From NCBI GenBank assembly GCA_023446675.1, contig JAEXPO010000438.1, positions 1-6,826 of the forward strand: a stretch of 6,826 nucleotides of DNA. Direction: 5' to 3'. How positions within the stretch are numbered: position 1 is the stretch's first letter; each line of letters starts with the position of its first letter. Below the pieces are notes generated by a model. That model saw only the letters and a program-made list of their open reading frames with translations, had not been told where the DNA came from and did no database searches. Positions 1 to 6,130 of this stretch are shown here, piece after piece. The position numbers and the translations under genes are program-made. This stretch comes from Bacillota bacterium (lineage in GTDB: Bacteria; Bacillota; Clostridia; DSM-8532).

Positions 1-344
1 CGGATAACGGAAACGGGAAAGCTGAAGATAAGGTTGACGATGCTTATTGTAAGTGTATTTTTGACCACCTGCCAGAAATAGGGATCCGTTATAAACTGCC
101 GTACGTATTTCATTCCCACCCAGGGACTTCCCAGAATACCCTCCATAATGTTGAATTCCTTGAAGGCCAGCGTAATTCCATAAATGGGATAATAGTGAAA
201 GAGGATATAATACACAAACGGAATCAAAAACATGATATAGAGGTATTTATCATTTTTGAGCACCTTGAGGAACCGAGCTGCTTTGTTTGAAGCAAGCATT
301 GTTCTTTGCCGGGGCAGCGCTTTGGTGTGGCCATTCATAAGCAT
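1..344 (-). CDS. CUT1 ABC sugar transporter permease (LplB/UgpA-like), partial, 3' end beyond left edge
   Basis: This is the N-terminal 114 residues of an inner-membrane permease of a carbohydrate ABC importer; the rest, including the EAA loop that docks the ATPase, lies left of the window. A basic N-terminus is followed by a first membrane segment at about residues 34-52 (YLYIMFLIPFVYYILFHYY), then the family-typical YYPIYGITLAFKEF stretch, a GSPWVGMKY segment and a second membrane helix starting near residue 97. The ATG at 344 is preferred because AGGAAAG lies six bases upstream; a second in-frame ATG at 338 would sit too far from it. It resembles the complete permease at 5076-6005 in layout but differs in most residues, so it is a paralogue from a second importer, not a recent copy. 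It is divergent from the sialidase-like gene and is the first gene of its operon, with no binding-protein gene ahead of it. Confidence 0.9.
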   Translation of the reverse strand, partial: MLMNGHTKALPRQRTMLASNKAARFLKVLKNDKYLYIMFLIPFVYYILFHYYPIYGITLAFKEFNIMEGILGSPWVGMKYVRQFITDPYFWQVVKNTLTISIVNLIFSFPVSVI

Positions 345-391
345 TTCTCACTTTCCTGATTTTGGTTGCGAAGATCTTCCTTACAACGGTC

Positions 392-420
392 ATTGTACAG
401 ACTGCACAAAGGAGTTGCAA
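392..420 (-). promoter_or_regulatory. Sigma-A-like promoter for the left permease operon
   Basis: Read on the minus strand, TTGCAA (420 to 415) and TACAAT (397 to 392) are separated by 17 bases, matching the sigma-A consensus at four and five of six positions. The start of transcription would fall near 385, leaving a leader of about 40 bases before the ATG at 344. A 17-bp palindrome overlaps the -10 and the spacer, as expected for a repressor site. Predicted by eye only. Confidence 0.55.
393..409. promoter_or_regulatory. Candidate operator: 17-bp palindrome
   Basis: TTGTACAGACTGCACAA is an inverted repeat centred on 401, with arms TTGTxCAG and CTGxACAA and only one mismatched pair. TTACAA at 381-386 adds a third half-site and forms a second, looser palindrome with TTGTA at 393-397. 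The site covers the -10 and spacer of the minus-strand promoter, which fits steric repression. The protein that would bind is not in the window, and the centre lacks the CG typical of LacI-family operators, so the regulator family is open. Confidence 0.45.
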
Positions 421-554
421 TTCCCAATAGTGTTTTTGATGTTTCATATATCAACTTTAAGAGTCATTAAACCAAAATGATAAAAAGGTGGATATTTGAT
501 ACATGTTTTTTCTCCTGGAAATGGACAATTGAACCCTAATGCCTCAAATGCCAA

Positions 555-582
555 TTGATCCTCATGGTTAGCCCATTATACT
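555..582 (+). promoter_or_regulatory. Sigma-A-like promoter for the sialidase-like gene
   Basis: TTGATC (555-560) and TATACT (577-582) are separated by 16 bases, matching consensus at four and five positions. Transcription would start near 589, about 40 bases before the ATG at 628. The -35 overlaps the second copy of the CAATTGA direct repeat, so that repeat could be an activator or repressor site. Predicted by eye only. Confidence 0.5.
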
Positions 583-627
583 TAAAGGCATAGGCCATTT
601 TGGGAAAACAGGAAATAAGGAGGACCC

Positions 628-1755
628 ATGAAAGAGTACATCACCAACAACTATGACATTGCCGAAAAGAGGCCCAAGCTTCGCTGTGAAACAAAGCTTC
701 TTCACAGTCCGGTGAAGGGCTGGAGCTTTGCCCACCACCCCTGTATCACTTTTTTCAACGGCCTGTTTTATGTTGTGTTCAGCAACGGTCGAGTAAATGA
801 GGATGATGTGGGACAACGCATTATGGTCACCACATCCTCTGACTTTCAAGCCTGGACGGAGCCCAGGCCTTTCATTGATTCCACGATGGGGTTAAAAAGA
901 GAGCTGGTTCTCGATCCCGGCGGATTTTACATTTACAACGACACTCTTAATTTTTATTACAGTCAATTTGAATATGTGGATGAATGGATAGAGGACGGCC
1001 ACAGAAAGCCGGGGAACAAGGGACATACCAATACCAAAACCTGGTGCATCACCACAAAGGACGGGATTAACTGGAGCGAGCCCACCTTCCTGTCCGATAC
1101 CTTTTACTGCAATTTTCCATTAAAGCTTCATTCCGGACGGCTTTTGTACGCAGGAAGCACCTATCATGTTTACTCGGACAATCCGGACGGCATTCATGAC
1201 TGGGTCCTTTCAGGCATTTATCCCAAGGATATGGATACCTCCCGCTTTGTGGACGACTCTGCCGGTATTGAGCTTGTAAAGGAATACACAGGCCGACCTG
1301 TAAGCCTGTGTGAAGGCTCCTTCATCCAGACTGACGATCATGTCATCCATATGATGCTGCGAAGCGGAACCGATTACCAGTGGGTATCCGAGAGCTATGA
1401 CGACGGGGAGTCCTGGACAGAGCCGGAGCCTACCCTTTTTACGGATAACCGGACAAAGTCCCAGTTTGGACGGCTGCCTGACGGCACTTACTTTTATGTG
1501 GGCACGCCGGATCCCTTCCCTCCCAGAACAAGACATGTGCTGGCCCTGTACCTGTCAAAGAACGGCCTTAACTATGACCGCCACTACCTTTTGCAGGATG
1601 CTCAGTATAAGGCCAAATTTGTCGGATTGGATAAAAATGGTATTTACGGCTATCCAAAAACCTGGATTCATGACGGATACCTTTACATCACCGTCTCCAT
1701 ATGCAAGGAAAGCATCATTGCCATGCGTGTTTTGCTGGATGATTTGAGAATTTAA
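628..1755 (+). CDS. Sialidase-like (BNR/Asp-box) beta-propeller glycosidase, cytoplasmic
   Basis: This 375-residue protein has the repeat pattern of a six-bladed sialidase-type propeller. A clear Asp-box is SYDDGESW at residues 256-263 (S-x-D-x-G-x-x-W); degenerate copies are at 70-76 (SSDFQAW), 142-149 (TTKDGINW) and 310-316 (SKNGLNY), three of them followed by a W-x-E-P turn. LCEGSF (228-232) followed by MLRSG (243-247) matches the catalytic Glu and a triad Arg region of GH33 enzymes, and GYPKTW...DGYLYI (341-354) matches the late Tyr region. The N-terminal FRIP Arg motif is not seen; HHP (36-38) sits near that place. No signal peptide or membrane segment is visible, so it should act on imported oligosaccharides. 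The ATG follows AAGGAGG (617-623) by four bases. It is monocistronic and convergent with GH28. It is probably a hydrolase for an acidic sugar; true sialidase activity is doubtful. Confidence 0.8.
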   Translation: MKEYITNNYDIAEKRPKLRCETKLLHSPVKGWSFAHHPCITFFNGLFYVVFSNGRVNEDDVGQRIMVTTSSDFQAWTEPRPFIDSTMGLKRELVLDPGGFYIYNDTLNFYYSQFEYVDEWIEDGHRKPGNKGHTNTKTWCITTKDGINWSEPTFLSDTFYCNFPLKLHSGRLLYAGSTYHVYSDNPDGIHDWVLSGIYPKDMDTSRFVDDSAGIELVKEYTGRPVSLCEGSFIQTDDHVIHMMLRSGTDYQWVSESYDDGESWTEPEPTLFTDNRTKSQFGRLPDGTYFYVGTPDPFPPRTRHVLALYLSKNGLNYDRHYLLQDAQYKAKFVGLDKNGIYGYPKTWIHDGYLYITVSICKESIIAMRVLLDDLRI

Positions 1756-1764
1756 CAGCTTTTT

Positions 1765-3030
1765 TCATCCAAAAGCAACCTCCGACGTTCCATCATAGTC
1801 AAAGCTTTCTCCCTGGACATTGGTAATGCGGGTATTTTGAAAGGAGATCTCAGATGCATTCCGAAGGAAAAACCCCTTGCCAGCCATAGGTTCAATGTCC
1901 TTCATCATGGCGGGAAGCTGAGGCTCGGCACCATCAGCCAGGGATACGGTGACGTTGGAAAAGGAAATATCCCTTACGGGCATTTCGGGAAGGCCGTAGA
2001 TAAAGCCGGCACAGCTTCTTACCTGCCTGGCGATAATATTGCTGAAATGAACGCCCTGGATCAAGGGGGTGAAGGAATCCACAGGGTGAGGGCTTTTGTC
2101 CCATACATAAAAGCTCTTCCCCTTGGCTCCCCCCCAGTAAAAAAGGCACAGAACAAAGGGGCAGAGCACGTTGTTCATAACCACATTGCTGATTAAGATA
2201 TTCTCAATGACGCCACCCCGGCCCCGGCGGGTTTTCATTCGGATACCCCGGTCCGTGTCGTTCATGACGCAGTTGGTAATGGTGACATTTCTTACGTCTC
2301 CGCTCATTTCACTGCCAATGACCACTCCGCCATGCCCGTGGATCATGGTGCAGTTGGTAATGGTAATGTTCTCGCAGGGGGCCTTTTCCAAACAGTCCTC
2401 CGTGCCCGACTTAATGGTAATGCAGTCGTCCCCCACATCAATGGTGCAATTGGAGATATGTACATTCCTGCAGGCATCGGGGTTTATGCCGTCGGTATTG
2501 GGAGAGTTCCAAGGATTTTTGACGGTTACATGATTGATATTAACATTCCGGCATAATACGGGACTTATAGTCCAGGCCGGTGAATTTATGAAAGAGACGC
2601 CCTCTATTATTATGTCGGAGCAGTTATCAAGCCCCACAAACCGGGGTCTTGGGCAGGGAAGATCGTAGCGCTGCTCCCACCAGTAGGCTCCTTGTCCGTC
2701 CAGGGTACCCCGGCCGGTAATAGCAATATTGGTGAGTCCCTTGCCATAAATGAGGGGGCAGAAGGTCCTTTGCTCGGTACCCTCATACCTTGTCATAAGC
2801 TGTGGATACAGCTCTTTATCATTGGAAAACCGGACAACCGCCCCTGCCTCCACATGCAAGGTAATATGGCTTTTTAACAATATCGGGCCTGTAAGGTAGC
2901 ATCCTGCCGGTATATGAACGGTGCCGCCCCCCATGCTCTCGGCGGCCTTAACCGCCTCGGCAATAGCGTCCGTACACAGTGTTGCGCCATCCTTTACAGC
3001 TCCGAAGCATGTAATATCAAAAGTTGCCAT
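1765..3030 (-). CDS. Glycoside hydrolase family 28 (polygalacturonase-type) enzyme, cytoplasmic
   Basis: This 421-residue right-handed beta-helix enzyme should hydrolyse alpha-1,4 galacturonosyl or related linkages in pectic oligosaccharides. All GH28 signatures are present: NTDG at 178-181 (catalytic D180), GDDC at 200-203 (D201 and D202), GHG at 232-234 (H233) and RMK at 264-266 for substrate binding. The N-terminus (FDITCFGAVKDG) is the usual pectate-lyase-3-like cap, and repeated N-I-x-I-x-N-C runs mark helix turns at about 135-285. There is no signal peptide, so it is predicted to be intracellular and to process imported oligomers, probably in an exo manner. The ATG at 3030 is supported by AGGGGG nine bases upstream. 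It ends 9 bp from the stop of the convergent sialidase-like gene and is divergent from the aldolase gene. The GH28 assignment is firm; the exact substrate (galacturonan or rhamnogalacturonan) is unknown. Confidence 0.95.
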   Translation of the reverse strand: MATFDITCFGAVKDGATLCTDAIAEAVKAAESMGGGTVHIPAGCYLTGPILLKSHITLHVEAGAVVRFSNDKELYPQLMTRYEGTEQRTFCPLIYGKGLTNIAITGRGTLDGQGAYWWEQRYDLPCPRPRFVGLDNCSDIIIEGVSFINSPAWTISPVLCRNVNINHVTVKNPWNSPNTDGINPDACRNVHISNCTIDVGDDCITIKSGTEDCLEKAPCENITITNCTMIHGHGGVVIGSEMSGDVRNVTITNCVMNDTDRGIRMKTRRGRGGVIENILISNVVMNNVLCPFVLCLFYWGGAKGKSFYVWDKSPHPVDSFTPLIQGVHFSNIIARQVRSCAGFIYGLPEMPVRDISFSNVTVSLADGAEPQLPAMMKDIEPMAGKGFFLRNASEISFQNTRITNVQGESFDYDGTSEVAFG

Positions 3031-3050
3031 TTTGTAATTCCCCCTAATCT

Positions 3051-3064
3051 TAATACGCGTAATA
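3051..3064. promoter_or_regulatory. Candidate operator over the GH28 -10/start region
   Basis: TAATACGCGTAATA is palindromic at 12 of 14 positions around the centre ACGCGT. It overlaps the -10 hexamer and the expected start of transcription of the GH28 promoter, a classic position for a repressor. The regulator is not in the window; no match to a named family is claimed. Confidence 0.4.
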
Positions 3065-3089
3065 TACCATATACTTTATTTATTTACAA
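3061..3089 (-). promoter_or_regulatory. Extended -10 promoter for GH28
   Basis: Read on the minus strand, TTGTAA (3089 to 3084) and TATATT (3066 to 3061) are 17 bases apart, with a TG one base before the -10 (TGGTATATT), giving an extended -10. The start would be near 3054, with a leader of about 24 bases that contains the AGGGGG ribosome binding site. The -35 overlaps the -35 of the opposite promoter. Confidence 0.55.
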
Positions 3090-3110
3090 ATGTTAATTTA
3101 AATGTAATAA
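3083..3110 (+). promoter_or_regulatory. Promoter for the DapA-family aldolase gene
   Basis: TTTACA (3083-3088) and TAATAA (3105-3110) are 16 bases apart in a very AT-rich stretch. The -35 shares five bases with the -35 of the GH28 promoter on the other strand. Two AAATGT direct repeats (3088-3093 and 3100-3105) lie in the spacer, and TTACA/TGTAA arms (3084-3088, 3103-3107) form an inverted repeat. The AT-richness makes alternative hexamers possible. Confidence 0.4.
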
Positions 3111-3147
3111 ATATATTTTTTGTTATTAAAAATAAGGAGATGCTACC

Positions 3148-4068
3148 ATGATTACAATCCAAAACGGCGTTTACCCAACTATGCTGACGCCCTTTAAGGA
3201 AAACGGCACCATAGACTATGAAAGTGTGGAACGGCTTATCGATTTTTACAATAAAAATGGCACAGAAGGTATTTTCGCCGTATGCCAGTCCAGCGAAATG
3301 TTCTTTCTGACCATCGAAGAACGGGTGGCCCTCAGCCGTTTCATTGTGGACAGGGCCCCCGGCCATATGACCGTTATTGCCTCCGGACACACGGCGGACA
3401 GTGTTTCTCTTCAAATAGAGGAGGCAAAGAAAATTGCTGCCCAGGGGATATTCTCCTACGTTTTCATAAGCAACAGGCTCGATCCTCACAACGAGGGCGA
3501 CGATGTATTTAAAAGGAATGCGGAACAGCTTCTGAACAGCATGCCGGAAATGACCTTCGGCATCTATGAATGCCCTTACCCCACCAAGCGGCTTCTCTCC
3601 CCCGCCCTTTTAAAATGGTGTGCCCAAACGGGAAAATTTCTGTTTCTCAAGGATACCTCCTGTGACACCGGAATAATCGCTGAAAAGCTTAAAGCGGTGG
3701 AGGGCACCGGACTCAAGATATTTAATGCCAACAGCAGCACTCTTCTGGAAACGCTGCGCCTGGGGGCAAGCGGCTTTAGCGGTGTTATGGGAAACTTTCA
3801 TCCCGACTTATACGTATGGCTTTGCCGAAATTACCGCAAAGAACCGGAAAAGGCCCAGCTTCTAAGTGATTTTCTTGGGACCGTATCGGCAATAGAAGCC
3901 CGCATGTACCCTACCTGCGGCAAATACCACCTTAAAGAAAAAGGCATTTTTGAAAACCTCCTGTCCCGGGTACAGGAAGGACAAGAGCTCCCTTATTCCT
4001 TTCGTAAGGAAGTGGAGGCCCTTGAGAGGCTTGTACAGTATATGAAAAAGAATGTTTTTCACAATTAA
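3148..4068 (+). CDS. DapA/N-acetylneuraminate lyase-family aldolase, divergent active-site motif
   Basis: This 306-residue cytoplasmic TIM-barrel class I aldolase belongs to the DHDPS/NAL superfamily, whose members form or split a bond next to pyruvate through a lysine Schiff base. The catalytic Lys is K168 in FLKDTS, and the conserved Tyr is Y140 in IYECPYP. GFSGVMGNFHP (209-219) matches the family's G-x-S-G-x-x-x-N-x-x-P segment. The carboxylate-binding loop, normally G-T-T-G-E, reads C46-Q-S-S-E50, so the first Thr and second Gly are lost; this argues against lysine biosynthesis. The ATG is preceded by AAGGAG (3134-3139) eight bases upstream. It is a single-gene unit, divergent from GH28 and next to transporter genes, which suggests catabolism of a 2-keto-3-deoxy acid or sialic-acid-like product. 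Family assignment is firm; substrate and direction are inferred. Confidence 0.88.
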   Translation: MITIQNGVYPTMLTPFKENGTIDYESVERLIDFYNKNGTEGIFAVCQSSEMFFLTIEERVALSRFIVDRAPGHMTVIASGHTADSVSLQIEEAKKIAAQGIFSYVFISNRLDPHNEGDDVFKRNAEQLLNSMPEMTFGIYECPYPTKRLLSPALLKWCAQTGKFLFLKDTSCDTGIIAEKLKAVEGTGLKIFNANSSTLLETLRLGASGFSGVMGNFHPDLYVWLCRNYRKEPEKAQLLSDFLGTVSAIEARMYPTCGKYHLKEKGIFENLLSRVQEGQELPYSFRKEVEALERLVQYMKKNVFHN

Positions 4069-4073
4069 ACAGA

Positions 4074-4126
4074 CCCGGTTGAGAGTAAGGCTGCTCCTTA
4101 ATTGCGCAGCCTTACTCTCAGCCGGG
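4074..4126. terminator. Large hairpin between convergent genes (probable bidirectional terminator)
   Basis: Arms at 4074-4093 and 4107-4126 are complementary over 20 bp with one G-T wobble-type difference, and a further C-G pair closes the 11-base loop. It fills the 66-bp gap between the stop of the aldolase gene and the stop of the permease gene, so it can act on both transcripts. No run of T follows either arm, so it may terminate poorly as a Rho-independent site and serve instead as a 3'-end stabiliser or a Rho-assisted stop. Confidence 0.65.
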
Positions 4127-4134
4127 CAGCAAAG

Positions 4135-5058
4135 CTATTCTTTAACAGCGCCCAGAATGACGCCTTTGACAAAATACTTTTGCAGGAACGGATACACTGC
4201 CAGAATAGGCGCAGAAGCGACTACCGTAATCGCCGCCCGTATAGATACCGGTGTTACGGTACTGGTCATCTCGGTCTGGGTAAACGCGGATTGTGCGGCC
4301 TTTCCCGTTTGCGAGGCGGAGGATAGCAGCTTCATCATTTCATACTGCAGGGTAGTCAGTTTTTCATCGCCGGAGGCATAAAGAAATGTGTCAAACCATG
4401 AGTTCCATGCCCCAACCGCACACCATAGCGCAACGGTGGCAAGCACAGGCTTGCAGCACGGCATAATAATTTGAGTAAAAATACGGAAATAGCCCGCACC
4501 TTCAACCCGGGCCGCCTCTGTCAGGCTTTCCGGCAAGCCCTGCATAAAGGATCGAATAACAATAACATTAAATACACTCACAATTCCGGGCAGGATATAC
4601 ACCCAGAAATTGTTTATAAGCTTTAAGTCTCTTATAAGAAAATAGTTGGGAATAAGCCCTGCCGATATGTACATTGTCACAAGAAAAAATCTTGTGGCGA
4701 ATTTTCTCAAAATAAATTCCGGCCGTGACAGGACAAAGGCGATCATAGCCCCGACAAAGACGCCCAGTGCCGTGGATAAGGCTGTACGGAGAACGGAATT
4801 TATCGCTGCCGTAGCCATCAATGAATTTTTAAAAACCATTTCATAGCTGAATAGCGAAAAGATGCGCGGCCAAAAGGTTATCCCTCCCCGAAGCGAATCC
4901 TGGGCGTCGTTCAAGGATACAGCGATGGTATTCCAAAAAGGGTACACCATGACGATAATAATAAGCAGCATATAAATGGTATTGAAGGTATGGAATAAAA
5001 TGGCTTCCCGACTGACATACCGAGTTCTTTTTCCGGCAGACTTGTTTTTCTCATTCAT
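4135..5058 (-). CDS. CUT1 ABC sugar transporter permease (LplC/YtcP, MalG-like)
   Basis: This is the second inner-membrane permease of the right-hand importer, 307 residues with about six membrane helices (for example 27-45, 90-112, 124-142, 152-170, 205-225 and 270-288). The ATPase-docking EAA loop is EAARVEGAGYFRIF at 181-194, with the conserved G at 187. The C-terminus (YPFLQKYFVKG...) is typical of this subfamily. The ATG at 5058 has GAGGGGG upstream at a rather long spacing of 11 bases; an earlier ATG is out of frame and closes quickly. It lies 17 bp downstream of the partner permease and is the last gene of the operon, ending before the 4074-4126 hairpin. No ATPase gene is linked, as is usual for CUT1 systems that share an MsmX-type ATPase. 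Confidence 0.94.
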   Translation of the reverse strand: MNEKNKSAGKRTRYVSREAILFHTFNTIYMLLIIIVMVYPFWNTIAVSLNDAQDSLRGGITFWPRIFSLFSYEMVFKNSLMATAAINSVLRTALSTALGVFVGAMIAFVLSRPEFILRKFATRFFLVTMYISAGLIPNYFLIRDLKLINNFWVYILPGIVSVFNVIVIRSFMQGLPESLTEAARVEGAGYFRIFTQIIMPCCKPVLATVALWCAVGAWNSWFDTFLYASGDEKLTTLQYEMMKLLSSASQTGKAAQSAFTQTEMTSTVTPVSIRAAITVVASAPILAVYPFLQKYFVKGVILGAVKE

Positions 5059-5075
5059 GCTTGCATCATCCCCCT

Positions 5076-6005
5076 CTAGAATAGATTATCCTCGCCGAGC
5101 CTCTTGGCCATAACGCTTGTCGCCGCCACAAGAATGATGGAAACAACGGATTTAAACATACCCGCGGCCGTCGCCAGTGAGTAATTGCCCACCCCGATAC
5201 CGTATTTCAGCACAAAAATATCAATGGTTTGAGAAACGTCCTGCACAAGGCCTCCGCCAAGCAAATATTGTACCTCGAAGCCAGCATTAAGAATCCAGCC
5301 TAATTTCATAATCATAATAACAACTATGGTAGGACGTATACCTGTCAGCGTAATATGCCACATCTTACGGTAGCGGTTGGCCCCGTCAATTTCGGCCGCT
5401 TCATACAGTGCGGAATCAATGCCGGCAATGGCGGCAATATAGATAATCGAATCCCAGCCCATTTCCTTCCAAACGTTAGAAAAGGCGACCACTATCCAAA
5501 AAAGGTTTATCTGCCCAAGCCATAAAACCGGCTTGTCGATAATGCCCAGCGCCATTAACACATTGTTTAAGGCCCCATCGGAGGAGGAGAGTATATTGGA
5601 AATCAGGGAGCAAACGATAACCCAGCTCAAAAAGTGAGGAAGATACGAAATTGTCTGGGTTATCCTTTTAAACCTTCTGGATCTTATTTCATTAAGCAAA
5701 AGCGCAAAAGTAACTGCAAAAAAGAATCCGGTTATCAGGTTCAAGGAAGACATGGCAATTGTGTTAACCAGGGTCCGCCAGAATTCCGGGCTTTCAAAGA
5801 GAAAGGTAAACTGGTCCAGCCCGACAAACTTGGAGCCCCAATACCCCTTGGCAGGCCTGAAATTTTGAAAAGCCATAATCCAGCCTGACAGCGGATAGTA
5901 GCTGAAAATAAAGGTGTAAATCATCCAGGGAATCATCATGAAAAATAAAGCCTTCTGTGCCCCCAGCCTTTTTAAAAAGGATTTCTTATTTATGTCATGT
6001 ACCAT
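5076..6005 (-). CDS. CUT1 ABC sugar transporter permease (LplB/UgpA, MalF-like)
   Basis: This is the first permease of the right-hand importer, 309 residues from the chosen start, with about six membrane helices (first at about 19-38). The motif FSYYPLSGWIMAFQNF is characteristic of LplB-type permeases, and the EAA loop is EAAEIDGANRYRKMW at 202-216 with G208. It pairs with the downstream permease to form the membrane channel. The ATG at 6005 is chosen because GAGGAG ends about seven bases upstream. A GTG at 6023 would add six residues, but it lacks a convincing ribosome binding site and the real one falls inside that extension. The gene follows the binding-protein gene after a 125-bp spacer containing a hairpin, which should lower permease expression relative to the binding protein. 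Confidence 0.94.
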   Translation of the reverse strand: MVHDINKKSFLKRLGAQKALFFMMIPWMIYTFIFSYYPLSGWIMAFQNFRPAKGYWGSKFVGLDQFTFLFESPEFWRTLVNTIAMSSLNLITGFFFAVTFALLLNEIRSRRFKRITQTISYLPHFLSWVIVCSLISNILSSSDGALNNVLMALGIIDKPVLWLGQINLFWIVVAFSNVWKEMGWDSIIYIAAIAGIDSALYEAAEIDGANRYRKMWHITLTGIRPTIVVIMIMKLGWILNAGFEVQYLLGGGLVQDVSQTIDIFVLKYGIGVGNYSLATAAGMFKSVVSIILVAATSVMAKRLGEDNLF

Positions 6006-6048
6006 TTTTTCACTCCTCACCACAAGTTGAATACCCTAAAGAATAACA

Positions 6049-6087
6049 GGCCCCCGCGCTTCTTGATAATCACGAAATGCAGGGGCC
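6049..6087 (-). terminator. Intergenic hairpin between binding protein and permease (attenuator/RNA-stabiliser)
   Basis: On the minus-strand transcript, GGCCCCUGC (6087 to 6079) pairs fully with GCGGGGGCC (6057 to 6049) through one G-U pair. The 21-base loop can extend the stem further, with UUC/GAA and a short UG/CA pair. A moderately U-rich tract (TGTTATTCTTT) follows. This placement, directly after the binding-protein stop, is typical of partial terminators or RNA-protecting hairpins that keep binding-protein mRNA more abundant than permease mRNA. Confidence 0.65.
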
Positions 6088-6130
6088 CATGCCTTCTTTA
6101 AATAGAAACACTCCTATGCCTTTTACTTAT

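Larger units (their letters stand above)
345..627. promoter_or_regulatory. Divergent intergenic regulatory region
   Basis: This gene-free spacer separates the minus-strand permease from the plus-strand sialidase-like gene. It holds one sigma-A-like promoter for each direction (entered separately), a near-perfect palindrome at 393-409 with a further overlapping half-site at 381-386, an inverted repeat at 436-454 (TTGATGT, five-base gap, ATATCAA) just upstream of the minus-strand -35, and a direct repeat of CAATTGA at 526-532 and 552-558. Short open frames crossing it have no ribosome binding site or recognisable protein and are not called as genes. The arrangement suggests that both flanking genes are controlled from here, probably by a sugar-responsive regulator encoded elsewhere. 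Confidence 0.7.

Noticed and set aside
256..480. Small plus-strand open frame over the permease start and the divergent spacer
   Set aside because: No ribosome binding site, no recognisable protein features, and it overlaps the start of a clear gene antisense.
1758..1776. GCTTTT/AAAAGC inverted repeat as terminator between the convergent genes
   Set aside because: The stem is six mostly A-T pairs and overlaps the end of the GH28 coding sequence; too weak to call.
1837..2877. Several plus-strand open frames opposite GH28
   Set aside because: They are antisense shadows of a gene with intact catalytic motifs and show low-complexity, unrecognised proteins.
345..3147. CcpA cre site or riboswitch in the intergenic regions
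   Set aside because: No convincing match to the cre consensus and no recognisable riboswitch core in the short leaders.
628..4068. Calling the locus a sialic-acid (nan) operon
   Set aside because: No NanE, NanK or NagA/B is present, the sialidase triad looks incomplete, the aldolase motif is altered, and GH28 points to pectin.
6006..6023. GTG start for the permease six codons upstream of the ATG
   Set aside because: The GAGGAG ribosome binding site for ATG 6005 lies inside this extension, and no good site precedes the GTG.
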